From the NCBI GenBank assembly GCA_022494885.1, contig JAGVSM010003542.1, forward strand, positions 95,357 through 159,356: DNA of 64,000 bases, read 5' to 3'. The notes beneath the pieces are model-generated. The model worked only from the letters and a program-made list of their open reading frames with translations. It did no database searches and was not told where the DNA came from. Each line of letters begins with the position of its first letter. The stretch's first letter is position 1. The position numbers and the translations under genes were made by a program. This DNA is from Micrasema longulum (taxonomy: Eukaryota > Arthropoda > Insecta > Trichoptera > Brachycentridae). Positions 1 through 11,973 of this stretch are shown piece by piece.

Positions 1-700
1 TTGCTGATTTGGTCAAATGTATCTTATTGAATGAGGCATGATATTTATTTTATATATATTTATATACCTGAGTCAAATTTGCACATAAATTCTCTGTTCC
101 CGAGAATTCACTCTCTCGGGAACTAACACACAGACGACCAAAAAATACATCAATTTGCTATAATAATGTTAATAACCTCTGCATATGTAAAAGCCCTTTG
201 AGGAAATCAATTTATTTGTACACATATTTGGTAGTGTTTTTTATTGATTATAGTTTGATTCGCCTCAAATAGTTTATTAAAACTTCACAAAATAGCTGTA
301 AAACTACTCTCCTGTAATGTTGTGATTTAATTAATTTTTGACACAAGCCACAGAAATATTGCCGGATTTCGCATTCAGTTCCTCCCCTGATATATATAAA
401 ATAACTCATCCAAAAGTAAAAGTGAACTCTCGTGATGGGCGGGGGGTTCTAGGTGGAGGACGATGGGCGGGCTACAGCACTCATCGCTACTTCTCGCTGA
501 TTACACAAAAACAATTCCTGGCTAGTTACACAACGTGATCTTAAATGGATCGGCATAGGCGGTTACCTTAAGCGGTAGTTATACAGGACATTCTTAAATT
601 AGTGTTATACGAGTACGAATTAGAGATGTTATGATCCGACAGTTATTCGAATGATTCGATTATTTGTAATATTATTACGAAGCAAAAATATTTTTAAATA
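1..700. other. AT-rich non-coding DNA
   Basis: I see no gene here. The only structure is a perfect 10-bp inverted repeat (GTTCCCGAGA at 96-105, its complement at 114-123) with an 8-base loop. A phrase near 190 (TGTAAAAGCCCTTTGAGG) resembles the 3' tails of LINE fragments elsewhere in the window, so part of this may be old LINE 3' end. Confidence 0.5.
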
Positions 701-909
701 GGTGCGAAGGTTTTCACGGTCGCTGTTATTAATATGTTTCTTTTTTGGGTAATACTGTGTGTATTGGATTTGTTCCGACGTTTCGGCTACCATTGCAGGA
801 GCCATCTTCAGGGTAAACTGAGTGGTTTACCCTGAAGATGGCTCAGGCAATGGTAGCCGAAACGTTAGAACAAATCTAACACACAAGGCATCACCCAAAA
901 AAGAAAAAT
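701..909. repeat. Palindromic element with two hammerhead-like cores
   Basis: Two arms (about 737-818 and 825-909) are inverted copies with several mismatches around a 6-base centre. The plus arm carries CTGAAGA (832-838), a GGCT/AGCC helix and GAAACGTT (859-866). The minus arm carries the same parts, with GAAACGTC read from 784 down to 777. These are the conserved parts of a hammerhead ribozyme whose stem III is the palindrome ACGU. The leader GGTTTTCACGG (709-719) recurs at 15250-15260 beside a sister palindrome. Inference: a decayed, head-to-head pair of Penelope-like or retrozyme-type terminal sequences. An extra U after CUGAAGA and a short stem I are weaknesses. Confidence 0.5.
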
Positions 910-1289
910 ATTTTTTATTTATTTTTAAAAAATAAATGCATAAAGGTATTGTCGATGTTGAACGAATTACAAATATATATATAGTTGGATAATTTATAAA
1001 GCGCTATTTTTGTGATATACTAACATACATTCGGTGATACTGCAATACCGCGTAGCTATCAATTAATTCATTTAGCAGGGGATCCGAAAAAGCATTTTGT
1101 GAATATATTACTTACTATTTAAATCAACTAAAAATACCACTGAAGTATCGGAAAAAAAGTATCTTTTGACGAAATCTGGCAATAATTCAAAAGAAACGAC
1201 TTCAGTCCCTGTAAAGAATTTATTTTAGTAAAATATTTTCGTAAAAAAAAAACAGGTTACGCGGTATACTATCACCTACGATATAGTTA

Positions 1290-2170
1290 GTCTATTTTTT
1301 TGTAGACAAGGACTAGATTCATCCCCCTAGGAGCTGTTAATATTAATATATTGCAACACAGCTGAAGAACATTTTCGAAAATATCATATAGAAGTTCAAA
1401 CATGTACAGGGCTTATGACGTATAATTGGCTGGTTCAAATGGCCACTTTACACACAAACTCAAAATTGTTGATAAATCCACCTAGTCCAAGAAGTATAAA
1501 AATAGAAAAACATTTTCACGTATTGCCTGGTATTTATTTATTTATTAAAGGAATCATACAGTCTTTATATAAATACAAGGTACAAAAGAACAATTTTAAA
1601 AAGTACGACCAATTACAGATTTCACATTAATTTACTATGAATGCAGGAGGAGAGGGGAACAAATAATTAAATTCTAAAAAACTTAAAATATAAATATTCA
1701 ATAAAAAGTACATAAAAGGGATAAAACATTGTATAGCTCCAACTATACTATCTTCCACTCTCTCTCTGCTTCCATGAATATTTATATTTCTTAGAAAAAA
1801 TTCACAACCAACAATAATTAATTAGATGCAGGTAGTAGATGTACATATGAATAAGTATAAATTAAGAGTTGAACTTAAAAGCTAAAATTAAAATCAAAAG
1901 TAAATGTTAAAATTAAAATTAAAGGTTTAAATTAAAATTAAAAGGTAGGTGTAGGTGTAGGTGAAATAAGAACAAAATATATGACTTTCACCCGCATCAA
2001 TAAAGGTTTCAGCTCTTTAACTTCACAAACATCAAGAGATGGAAGAATTGAAAGAATATAGATATTCAAATATAGGCAGAATGGTGAATAGTATAAACAC
2101 AGTATGTAAAGTGGCCACTTAAACCAGCCAACGACAGATGATAAGCCCTGTATATGCTTGGACTTTTGTA
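1290..2170. repeat. Element with inverted ends, family E
   Basis: The left end (1405-1460) and right end (2100-2160) are inverted copies of a 60-bp core containing ACAGGGCTTATGAC, TTGGCTGGTT and GTGGCCACTTTACA. The same core recurs near 5065, 13860, 24570, 42830 and 48690. The leader at 1300-1335 (GTAGACAAGGACTAGATTCA) matches 43195-43220, beside another copy. The interior (1860-1970) is degenerate AATTAAA and GTAGGT simple repeat. No transposase is visible, so this is a non-autonomous element of unknown class. Confidence 0.55.
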
Positions 2171-2529
2171 TTCACTTCTCTTAAATGTTATTTATCTTTG
2201 TTATAAGATGTTAAATAATAACTTACATCAAGCAAATAATATTTTACAGTAGCATGATATTTTTGTATAAAATTACTAATTTTGAAAAAATACAGTATTT
2301 AGTAATTTCACTCGAATCAAAAAGAGGTCACTTGAATTTGATTTTATATTTGGCACTAAAAAATATTATTAAATATTAATAACGTTAAGACCGAATTCGT
2401 TTTAAATAAGTTGAACACAAGAATATATTTTGTGTGCACTCACTATTACAATATTTCAATTTTTTTTTTTAATGAAAAATAAAATAAATGAATTTCTTTT
2501 TAAATGTACAAGTACTGTATTTAGCTTAT

Positions 2530-2720
2530 AATGATAAGACGAGGATGACCAAAAAGAACGCGACATAATCGGGTAAACCAAAATGTCATGTCCGGTCATG
2601 TCAAAAGCAAACACTACCGAAGGTAATGGACAAGATGTATGAATATAATGTAGAAGAATCTAGGAATGTACGTCGGGATCGACGTGTGTGGCGGTTCATC
2701 CTCCATGCCTACGTAGAAAA
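2530..2720 (+). mobile_element. Possible RTE-type LINE 3' fragment
   Basis: The plus strand reads through a stretch ending RRDRRVWRFILHAY, which resembles the extreme C-terminus of RTE-like reverse transcriptases, where a conserved W-R-x-x-I motif closes the protein. A related stretch (GACGTGTGTGGCGG) occurs at 30404-30417. The reading is short and interrupted, so the assignment is weak. Confidence 0.35.
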
Positions 2721-2756
2721 AAATATTTGAGTTCTCATGATTTACTAAATTACTCA

Positions 2757-2900
2757 ATCTGCCCATTTTCAACGACTACTACTACTACTTTTCAACGAAT
2801 TAAATAACTCACTATTGAAAAATCGGATTCAAGTTGGGTTAGAGTGCAATCAAAACCTCGGACCTCTGTTCTCAGGATATTTACCTGAGCATAGCCATCG
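2757..2900 (-). repeat. Degenerate SINE2 copy
   Basis: The phrase about TTCAACGA...AATAACTCACTATT...TCAAGTTGGGTTAGAGTG matches the better-kept tRNA-headed SINE copies at 4446, 21000 and 33978, read on the minus strand. The tRNA-like promoter part is poorly conserved and contains a short ACT repeat insertion. Confidence 0.4.
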
Positions 2901-3115
2901 ACATTAGTCGAAAACACTCGTCCAGTAGTTTTCTTGCATTTCACACCCAAAACTGTGCGAAATAAAAACAGATTTATCTACCTGGATACCGAGAGTTCAG
3001 TCGTTTTCACACAATATAAAAAATCCACCTAGCCCGATAAAATAGCAAAGAATGGATCGACTTTTATCGTATAATATACTTTTACCTACCTACACTTAAA
3101 TAATAAAATACCGAT

Positions 3116-3245
3116 ATTGTATACACCATGATCGGTCTGACACATGTTTTGTAAATCCGAATTATGTTTTCAATAATCATGTGTTCATTGTACTATACGA
3201 CATTTCTTAGGCATCCAGATATTTACTAACTGAGATGGATATGTT
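3116..3245 (-). mobile_element. RTE-like LINE fragment
   Basis: This stretch parallels 28815-28920 base by base over about 110 positions (ATGATTGGTCTGACACA-type phrase, then GCATCCAGAT). At the second locus the minus strand encodes an RTE-like reverse transcriptase C-terminal region. Here only the homologous piece survives, with stops, so it is a dead fragment. Confidence 0.45.
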
Positions 3246-3249
3246 CTCA

Positions 3250-4030
3250 TCATCACTATGGGTGCATCATCTGCATGGCATGTGATGTTAATGACCTTTT
3301 CTCCCTTAGTAGATTCACAATTTTTTTTTACTCTTAAAAGCGTTTTTTTTATATATTTATTCTGCTTGTGTAAGAAAAGGTTTTTAGCGTATATATTGTT
3401 GTGCTATATTTAGTTATCAAGGTGCTAAACTTACTTTGTTTCTTTGATGTTCTCAATATGTGTTATTTTTTAATTGTTAAAATTATTTATGTCCCAAATT
3501 GAGTTGTTGTAACTCCTGGGAATGTAATTCAACGTATTATACATGTAAAATACTTTGTGTTTTATGATTAATAAATAAATAAAACATAAAATATAAAAAA
3601 ATAATGATAATAAAAATAATTTTAAAAAAATCTATTGTTTTCTTATTTATTTGCCTAAAAATTTTTGATAACATTTAATTGTGTACCTGTCTACATTTAT
3701 AAAATATTTCGTTTATTTTAATATATAACATGTAAAACCCTCCTGGGTGTATATAAAATAATAAATTATTTAAATAAATAATTATTAATTTTAGTCAATT
3801 ATTTTAATTATTAAATGAGAGGTAAATGCACGATGAGGCCGACTAATCTCGGTTTCCTTTAGCAAAATATTCGTCCGCAAGCAGAAACTAAAGAAATGTA
3901 ATCAAAAAAGAAAATAACAAATAAGTATCCACGTACCCTAATTTTACCGGGCCTGGTGGATTGCGGCGATCCATGTGAAATGGGTCTTTTTCTTAACCAG
4001 TGATGAATTATTCGAAAACATCAATCAATC
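3250..4030. other. AT-rich non-coding stretch
   Basis: There is no gene. Around 3555-3600 and 3730-3790 are TAAATAAA-type tails. The phrase TGTAAAACCCTCCTGGGTG near 3730 resembles the 3' tail of the LINE-like insertion at 43719-44026, so two truncated LINE 3' ends are likely. Confidence 0.4.
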
Positions 4031-4445
4031 GGTTATGCACATCACTAGAACGGAGTGATCTTTAATCGCGTTCTCTTTCCCACAATAGCCTGTTGCTCTT
4101 TCCGCCTCCCCGCCCTCCTCCCTTCCTACCCACCAGCCCATCCCGCCAACAGCCGCCCTTGGCAGCCGACATTCGACGGGGTAGAGGTCTCTCTGCGAAT
4201 GAATCGCTCAGTCATTAACAAAGCAGTAAGGTTATTGTCCCTGGAAAACTTAAAATCTTTTGGTATGCCACGCAATCAATAATTTAATTGTTTTTAAACT
4301 CCATTTTCGATATTATCAAAAAAGTAGGCAAAAACTCTCCTAATTTTAACTATTTTTACCATATTTTATATCAGACGAATGCAATTTTTTTCAAAGAAAA
4401 AAATAATATTTGCTTTCTTTTAATTAACTAAAATATTTCAATTTT

Positions 4446-4590
4446 GGAGGTCATATGGCGATATTATAATCTTCAACGAGTTGTAAATAACTCACCATTA
4501 GAAAATGGTAATCATGTTGGGGTCGAGTTGGATTTGAACCTTGGATCTCTGATCCTTGAATCCACGACGCAAGTCACGGAACTACAATCC
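4446..4590 (-). repeat. tRNA-derived SINE2 copy
   Basis: On the minus strand a tRNA-like head is followed by a body containing AGTGAGTTATTTACAACTCG. The same arrangement recurs at 21000-21132, 23470-23575 and 33978-34100. The internal B-box is worn in this copy (GGTTCAAATCC). The head resembles a GTCCCGTGGTTAGTG A-box region best preserved at 23.5 kb. Such elements are transcribed by RNA polymerase III and moved by LINE machinery; this one is non-coding. Confidence 0.6.
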
Positions 4591-5034
4591 TCATCCACTT
4601 TTGTATTAAAATATACAGCCTTTACAAAGCAGTAAAAACTGCTATTTACTTTTTGCAAATTTTCTTTAAAATAAGCGCCTGAAAGGATTTTACATAAGTA
4701 TTTCAGTCGAGGTAGGTTCACGGGCATGGGTCGTTCCTAGTTGTGTAACTATAAGCTGCGTCTCTATACTAAAAAAATGAAAATATCTCAAATTAAAAAC
4801 CCATAAAATCTGGTGTTTTATTTAAAATTTAAAAAATGTATCAATTAAGAAAGAATGTCTCTTTACTGTCAATAACAAGAATATACTCATCGACAAATTC
4901 GAAATTGAAAATCCAAATTAGCTGCAGAGAAGAACAACAGGGTTTTCGGAAAAATGGGTCAACTACAGATGCAATATCTATCACCAGACAAATTTAAGAA
5001 AAGGCAATTGAATACCATATCACTGCCTTTTATC

Positions 5035-5170
5035 ATTCACCATTCTGCCCATGTGTTATACAGTGTGTAAAGTGGCCACCTTAACCAGCCAATGACAGGT
5101 CATAAGCCCTGTAAATGCCTTGACTTCCATATTCTCTTCTCAAAAATGTTTTCCCTCTCTGTTGCAATAA
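5035..5170 (-). repeat. Family E terminal copy
   Basis: This matches the 60-bp core found at both ends of 1290-2170, in the order ATTCTGCCCAT, GTGTAAAGTGGCCACC, AACCAGCCAATGACAGGTCA, TAAGCCCTGTAAATGCC. Conservation between copies is high compared with the surrounding DNA. It is isolated here, with no inverted partner nearby. Confidence 0.55.
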
Positions 5171-5537
5171 GTTTAAATATGAATAACTCCATAGGGAGAA
5201 TATCCAGCCAGTCTGCAAGAATTTGGACATACTCAAACATTGTCCTCTATAATATTTTAAATCGTGATGAAAAGTTCAACTCATAATTTTATATACCAAA
5301 TTCAAACTTTTTGTAGAATTTTAAACCGTTAAATTCTTCTACCAAAATAGACATCCAAGATTTGTTTTGTGAACTTCAGTTCAGTTTTCCTTTCACAACT
5401 AAAAATAGCTTTTGAATTCAAGTTCAATTCGTAGTTTTGGGCAGAATTCACCGCGCGCCGCCTATCTAAATTTAAATCAAGTAACATGAAGTTTTCAAGA
5501 GCTTTATTTCTGTCTAGTTTATCAGGGAGCCTTGGCA

Positions 5538-5568
5538 GGGGGGCAGGTGGGGAGGGGGGCAACGGGGG
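5538..5568 (+). other. Predicted G-quadruplex motif
   Basis: Four G runs (5538-5543, 5549-5552, 5554-5559, 5564-5568) are separated by loops of 5, 1 and 4 bases. This meets the usual G3+N1-7 rule in an otherwise AT-rich region. Whether it folds in the cell is unknown. Confidence 0.55.
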
Positions 5569-5719
5569 CGGACTACCATGGTCTAATAGCCCCTTAACAA
5601 GCAAACTTTGATTGGATCTGAACATAATGGCCTGGATCGGACGGACTGATGTGAAGTGAGCCGATGTTTGCCTTGGACGGAAAACAATCGATCTTACTAA
5701 TGTAAACGAGATAAGCACA

Positions 5720-7160
5720 AATCTACTCCGTATTCACTCGACTGGGTGAGGATATGGTATTTACTGAATCCGGGTTAAAGCAGCACTAAGTACCTAAAAG
5801 TTAATTGGGGTATTTGTTTTAAAAATCACGATAACTAAGCTGAAGAACAAAATTTAAGCGTTAGACTGATCACCTTACGTACACATTTTGTATTTTGTTT
5901 AAGATTATTTTATATTTTGTTTATTACAAAACCCTCGAATAACTAAATTAAACAGTTTAAGATAATATGCAAAATAAAACGTTGACCTCCTAGCCTAACT
6001 CTTTACGTTGACCAAATCCAAGTTGAAGTATGAGGAAATATATATATGTTTGGGTGAAATATGGCAAAATTCATGCACGATTGAATGATACCACAAGTGT
6101 CTACATTATAAACACTGAGACCGATTTAAACAAGTTTATTTAATACGTGTTTTTATTATTTATTTCGCTCGCATTTACTGAGATTTCTATATTTATTTTT
6201 CATGTACTCGTATTACCATCAACGATTGTTTTTAATGGGTTTATAACCCCTGTTTCCGAAAGAAAATGCTCGCTTTATTATATATTTATATACTCATATG
6301 CTTACTTACAATTCAACATTATTTATCTACGACAAATGTCTCTCCATCTTTATATCTCTTTTATTCTTATTTGCGAAATTACTCGCATATGATTACATAA
6401 TGACGTGCGGCGTTTGCTTTCGAAATAATTTATAGTGTTTTTTTTCTATTTTTTTTTTCTTGTTCATTTAGATTATTGTTTATTTTATGTTTGAGAATAT
6501 TTGTTAACATACTGTGGAAAACCTGTATTTGGCTTAGTTGTTATTTGTTTGGTTTTTTAAATATGATAGTTGTTGCTGTTGGTTATCCGAATAAAGAATT
6601 TTTAAAAAATTTAAAAAACGTGATGATAAAATGTTTAACATGTCCGAAGAATCGGCGATGCGCTATATTACTGAGGCAAAAGAATTAATTACGCAGTTAA
6701 GTATTTTTATAAATGATCAAAATAATAAATTTAACAAAGACCATATTGCTAAATTGACGCCGAAATTTTCCCAAATCATGGGTACTTCCAAAACAAGGCA
6801 CAGTCTAGGGAACCTGATCAGTTGTATTGACATTTTTCACATTATCCAAATGAAGTTTAAACTTACTATTAAAGAAATAGTTTAGAATTTTGACTGATGT
6901 TTAATCATTTATAAAAAAAATAAAAATAAATATATAAATAAAAAAATGTCATAGATATTTTTAAATGTACGACTAGTTATTTGTTTTTTAGTTTTTAAAA
7001 TTATTTTTTTTTTACATATTTAAAAAAAAAAATAAATTAAATTTTTTAAAAGGTTTATTATTTTGTTTCTTTTTATATTTTATTTTTAAAAACGGTTGAG
7101 AACCCCTGAGCTCTTATCAGGAGACAGTTTGTATTATTCCTAGGGCATTCAATATACATT
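5720..7160. other. AT-rich DNA with one unassigned small ORF
   Basis: There is mostly no recognisable coding content. One plus-strand ORF (6631-6885, 84 codons, from MFNMSEESAMRYITEAKE) has protein-like composition, with a K/N-rich amphipathic stretch, and could be the remnant of a retroelement ORF1 or gag-like protein. I do not recognise the family. Long T and A runs flank it. Confidence 0.35.
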
Positions 7161-7440
7161 GCAACACTACCAACAAATCAATGATTTATGATTTTTGCTA
7201 TTTCGAATACACCGCGTTATCTTTATTTTTATTATTTTTCTACCTAAGTATGTTAAGTATTAAAATTCCAAAGTTATTGTATAGAATATTTATGAAACAA
7301 CTGTGTAATATGTATGGATATATTGTTATTATATTATTTCATAATTTTGTAATAGAACACTATATGTTAATTGTATTTATAATTATGTTTTTAAAAGGCA
7401 TTTGTGCCGTGTACACTAATAAATAAATAAATCAACATAA
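7160..7440 (+). repeat. LINE-like 3' tail
   Basis: The stretch ends with AAAGGCATTTGTGCCG followed by ACACTAATAAATAAATAAAT. A short hairpin ahead of a (TAAA)n tail is a common LINE 3' end, and a similar phrase is at 60410-60460 (AAAGGCAGATTTGCCG). The upstream 81-codon ORF is hydrophobic and AT-driven, and is probably not a gene. Confidence 0.4.
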
Positions 7441-8020
7441 AGTTTCAATGTAAATTATGCCAATTTTCGAGGTAATTTGTGTACACGGGTAACAATTTTA
7501 GCATTAAGATTACTCAATCATTTATTATTCTCATTGCAATTAAAAACGACAGTTAATCAACTCCAGATTCAGTCCGATACACGAGGTAATTCTACAAGTA
7601 TTTAAGAATTATCATTCCCCATTACTCTTTAGGTAGGTTATTCTCTTGAGACCACCCTTTCCTGCCTGGGAATGCAAGGAAGATTTATTTCCCGTTAATC
7701 TCCCGAATCCAGGATCGTAAGGTCGTCCTGATAACCTGTTTAGGGGATCTTCCAAATTACCTCGCTTGGTAACCTGTGCACGAAAGATTTATGGACACGG
7801 AAATTAGTTACGAGTTTGTGATTTACATGCAACTATTTTTTTATAAATGAGCCACTGTATAAAAATCTTTTTATTAGGTTTGAAAGTATGTTAAAGAATG
7901 TAAATTGATATATAGAAAATTAGAAGGTTATACTTCTAATATTAAATACATCTTTCCTTTGTGTGAAAAATAATCGAGATACGCAACAATTGTGTACCAA
8001 AACAAGTGCCTTAAGCGTGT

Positions 8021-8375
8021 TTAGGGCCTCGATTATGATGGAAAGATAAAGACGTCATACCTTCACCTTGACGGTATAGTTAAAGACAAATTCCCTCTAG
8101 CGCTTACAAAGATATACTACCTATCCCCCCACCTTTAAGTTTTGGGTAGGTACATCGATATGAATCAAGGGGAAGCGTACGTCACGGTACACATATCTAC
8201 GCTCTAAAATAACATAGCTTCAGTATGACGTCATAGTTGAAGATAAAAGTCTCCCGACCGACCACAAAGATATACTACCGATACACTCACCATCAAGTTT
8301 TGATGAAAGTACATCGGTTTATACCGACGGGTCTAGAATCCCTCGATACGTTTATCTACGCATTAAAAGTGTCAA
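8021..8375. repeat. Family F end plus diverged 158-bp tandem duplication
   Basis: GGGCCTCGATTATGATGG (from about 8025) matches the terminal sequence of the small elements at 44964 and 54209. Downstream, two units about 158 bp apart share ACAAAGATATACTACC (8106 and 8264), AAGTTTTG, GTACATCG and ATCTACGC, but differ at many other bases. This is an old tandem duplication. Confidence 0.5.
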
Positions 8376-8959
8376 AAATTTTGTTCCACCGAGCAATTTT
8401 TCCTTTGATTATGATTTATTACAATTTTAAATCGTCTTGAGATTGGCACTTTTTTTCTTAAAAGCATATTAAAAATACGAGAGAGAAATAAGTAAATTTT
8501 GAAGTCGAATTAAATTCCGACATAATTGTCAGTTTAATAAAACGAACGCTTAGGTGCGAAAATAATGTCGTTAGGTTATGTTTTATTAACATTTTAGAGT
8601 ATCTAGGCGTTAGAAAGTTACCACTGTAAAAAATAATTTAGTTAATATAATTTTTCCATCTGTTTTACTATCTTTCTTAGAGAACGTATCGAGAGTCAGC
8701 CTTGCAATCGCTCAGTACTACCTCAGTAGATAAATGCAGACGATCATTAAGCAAATCGTTTTGGCTGGGGTTAAAATTCATATAAAAATCATATTTAAGC
8801 GAGCTTTTTTGCTTCGATTGGGATTTATTGGAGTTTATGATCGCTTTGAAGTGGACACTTTCTATCACAGAAGCCTATTTAAAATATCAATAAGATCTAT
8901 TTTAAATGTTAATGACGTAAGGAACGCGGACTAATTGTTTGCGGTCATTCATTGGCTTG

Positions 8960-9100
8960 TTTCGATCATATGATGTCGATATGTCAAGTAGGTAGAACAT
9001 ACCGAGGTAAGATACAAATAGTACTGAAGTCAAGTATACCGTCTCGATATATACAGATGAAGATAGCGTTCATAATCGAGGTACAGGTGCGTATAAGAAT
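8960..9100. repeat. Family F fragment
   Basis: The phrase TACCGTCTCGATATATACAG followed by ATGAAGATAGCGTTCATAATCG matches the right ends of the family F copies at 44964-45138 and 45140. It is a short, isolated piece without coding content. Confidence 0.45.
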
Positions 9101-9539
9101 TGAAATAAGAAGAAAAATTTTATTTTTATCGGTAGTGTTTTTGAATGTTTTTTTTTTCTCTATCCATAACGTCTGGAGATAATATATCACGTTGATAAAG
9201 GAATCCATTTTCTATTTTAATATTCGCATCACGACCCTCCCTCTGCCAGGCCAGAAAGGCTGTGTGTCCGAAACCGAACACAGAAAATACAATAAATGCT
9301 TTATTTATTATGAATATGTGACGTAAATATTAAACTTCCGACTCTGATCGGAAAATACTTCCGACGTTTGCTTCCGGATTGTATTTGTGTGATAACATAA
9401 CTTGCCTAATATTTTCTTGTGATATTGCTCGTATATCGTAGCATAATATCTTATTACAGAAAATATATTGTGGTTAGGAGAAGTCATATAAGATTTTCGA
9501 AAAAACAGTGGATGTTTTTACACGTCTCGTTTATCATAA

Positions 9540-10400
9540 TCCTATACGTAGAGATTTAATTTTTTTATTTATTTATTTACGATAATTCATTTTATAATTT
9601 ATTTTGAGACCTACGTTCAACTCCATAGGACCAGAGTCTTGTGTTTAGTTGGGACGAATAATGAAAAAAAAAATACTATTTAAATTTTTATTATTATTAA
9701 AAAATATTATATCCAAAACATCAAAAATTAATACACGGCAAATTAATATAAAAAGAACGAACCAAAAAGTTTGGTTAACATTTAAAATAACGAGTAAAAA
9801 GAAATTCAAGATATTTGACCATTTAAAAAATAATTTTGAGTTGGATTTAACCTTTCCGTTAAAAATAAATAAATGTAGTATTACAATTAAATACGTATTT
9901 TATTTCTGTAATATTTAATATTCTCATATTTAATACATAAATTTATACATGTATACAGAGTTGCTTTTACTATCTAACTAGGGTTATTTACCCCGTTTTA
10001 AGCTAGTCAAAAAATATATAAAAAACAGTAATCAATACATAAAAACAATAAATAAAGGTATAAAACGTAGTGAAACACATAGTCAAATACATGGCAAAAA
10101 ATAAAGCAAAAATGTAGTAAAAACATAGTACAAATAATTTTTTTAACCCAGTAAAATACGTAGTAAAAATAAAATAAATTGTAAAAGAAATAGTAAAAAT
10201 ATGTTTAAAACCCAAAAAAATCCGTAGTAAAAACAAAATACGTAATTAAAGACATAGTAAAAAAAATATGTGTGCATAGCAAAAAACGTAGTGAGATACC
10301 AAGTAATAAAAAAATGTATATGTATTGTAAAAACAGAGTAAAAAGTAATCAGGATCTTAAAAAATTCAATCAAAAAAATAAACTAAATAAATTATGATTT
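9540..10400. repeat. Low-complexity degenerate repeat tract
   Basis: Between about 10000 and 10370 the plus strand is an irregular tandem series of ACATAGTAAAAA and ACGTAGTAAAAA-like words. Overlapping hydrophobic minus-strand ORFs here are an artefact of that composition. The phrase ATTTACCCCGTTTTAAGCTAG (9985-10005) resembles a repeat at 17870 and 24345. Confidence 0.5.
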
Positions 10401-10559
10401 TCCCATCAAAACTTTTACTAACAGAATAACATAATACTGAGATTATTTCTGTAAAACTTTTTACTGTAAAAAGTTCTTTGAACCGTTGATGTATAAATAA
10501 ATAAATAAAATATAATAGAATATTTAAATCCCATGTTAAATTTGGTTGATTGGTATAAT

Positions 10560-11472
10560 ATGTACAGACAACTCTCCTATAATGCGGTATCCTTATAACG
10601 CGGTTTCCATACAACGCAAAGCTAAAATTGTGAACAACCCTCCCATAACGTGGCTTTCATATAACGCGTATTTTGAACAAGACAACATTCCAACAACGTA
10701 AATGACTTGAAAATACTATCTATTGCTCGATATGGCTAAATTACAAAATCAAATTACTTTCGAAAACCAAGATGAGCATTTTTAAAGTGAACAGGATTTT
10801 CGGCCTATTAGAAAAAAAGGGTTAGGCCAATAATATATGACGGAAATGATGAATGAAAATAATCTAATATGTATGTTAATTAAGTTTTTTTGTTTTATTA
10901 TCTGAACTATATGTCATATTTAATAAACCTACACTCAAATATGTAAAATGACAAATATTCATTACCATTTGTATTATGTTTATTTAATTTACTTTAATTA
11001 CTAAAGGTATTCTTCAAAACTTGGACTTTGATTTTTTTTGTAAATGTATGTAATGCAAAATAAATCTGTCTAATTGATGTATAATTTCATCGTTTCTATG
11101 GTGGTTTTTATATAACGCGGCAATGTTTTCTTTACAACGCAGTACGAATAATCTGAAAAGTTTTTTTTAAATTTTTATTTATTTTAACAAATAAAATAAC
11201 ATACATAATTGTATTTTTGTTCCCGCAAAGCCGAGGTTTGTCTGCGGGTTACATTACATAAAAAATATACATTTACAAAAGGTAAGTACATAGTTTAGTA
11301 ATAAATGAAGAATATAATTTATTAATGTGCACACTTAAGTTTTACTTGCTGTTTTAAATAAGTTTTTGACTATTTAAAAAAAATGCATTTAGGTTTTTTA
11401 ATTTGGGTTTCTTACAGCGCGGATTCCATATGACGCGGTACGAATTAATCGCGTTATATGTGTGAGTAATTA
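10560..11472. mobile_element. Possible pogo-like DNA transposon remnant
   Basis: The left end has several TATAACGCGG-like words (10580-10600, 10640-10670) and the right end has them inverted (11395-11455, with ATGACGCGGTACGAATTAAT). Ends carrying ACAACTCTCCTATAATGCGG-type sequence resemble those of pogo/Tigger elements of the Tc1/mariner superfamily. The interior has only stop-ridden reading frames. A diagnostic TA duplication could not be fixed by eye. Confidence 0.4.
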
Positions 11473-11933
11473 TCGTGGAATGCTAAATATGACTGAATTG
11501 AGAGTATTAAAATTAAATAAATTGTAATAATTGCGATTCAATCTACATTGAAAAAACTAAAATAAACTTTAATATTAGAGGAAAAGAACACTTAAGATGC
11601 TTAAATAATAATAATTTTTCGGGATTCGCAAATCATATGATAGAAAATAATCTTAACTTCAATAAAGACACTGAATTAAAAGTACTTCATGTTGAAAATA
11701 AAATATTAAAATTAGACAACTTAGAAATTAAAAAAGTGATTCATAATAAGAAAACAATAATTAATAACCAAATAAACAATGTTTCTTTTAGCCCTCTCCT
11801 GTCTAACTTCTAAAATAGTGATATCAAATTACCACCCGTGTGTAAGGAAAAAACGAGTTATTTATTGAGTCCACGTGTAGTATTTAGTAAACATGATAAA
11901 AATAAAAAAGGGATCAATTCATTAGTTACGTAA

Positions 11934-11973
11934 ACCTTGACGAAGAAGCTTGTTTGCTTTGAAACCGGTCGGT
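11934..11973 (+). ncRNA. Hammerhead-like motif (degenerate)
   Basis: ACC (11934-11936) can pair with GGT (11971-11973) as stem I. TTGACGA (11937-11943) is one base from the CUGANGA box (C3 replaced by U). AAGC and GCTT form stem II, followed by GAAACCGGTC (11961-11970), whose ACCGGU is self-complementary, giving a dimer-type stem III and a GUC cleavage triplet. The C3 change should abolish or strongly reduce cleavage, so this is probably a relic of a Penelope-like or retrozyme sequence. Confidence 0.4.

Noticed and set aside
4055..4282. Proline-rich 75-codon ORF as a gene
   Set aside because: A C-rich local stretch explains it; no domain or splice structure is visible.
10003..10373. Hydrophobic minus-strand ORFs resembling membrane proteins
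   Set aside because: They arise from a degenerate AGTAAAA repeat, which gives phenylalanine- and tyrosine-rich translations on the complement.
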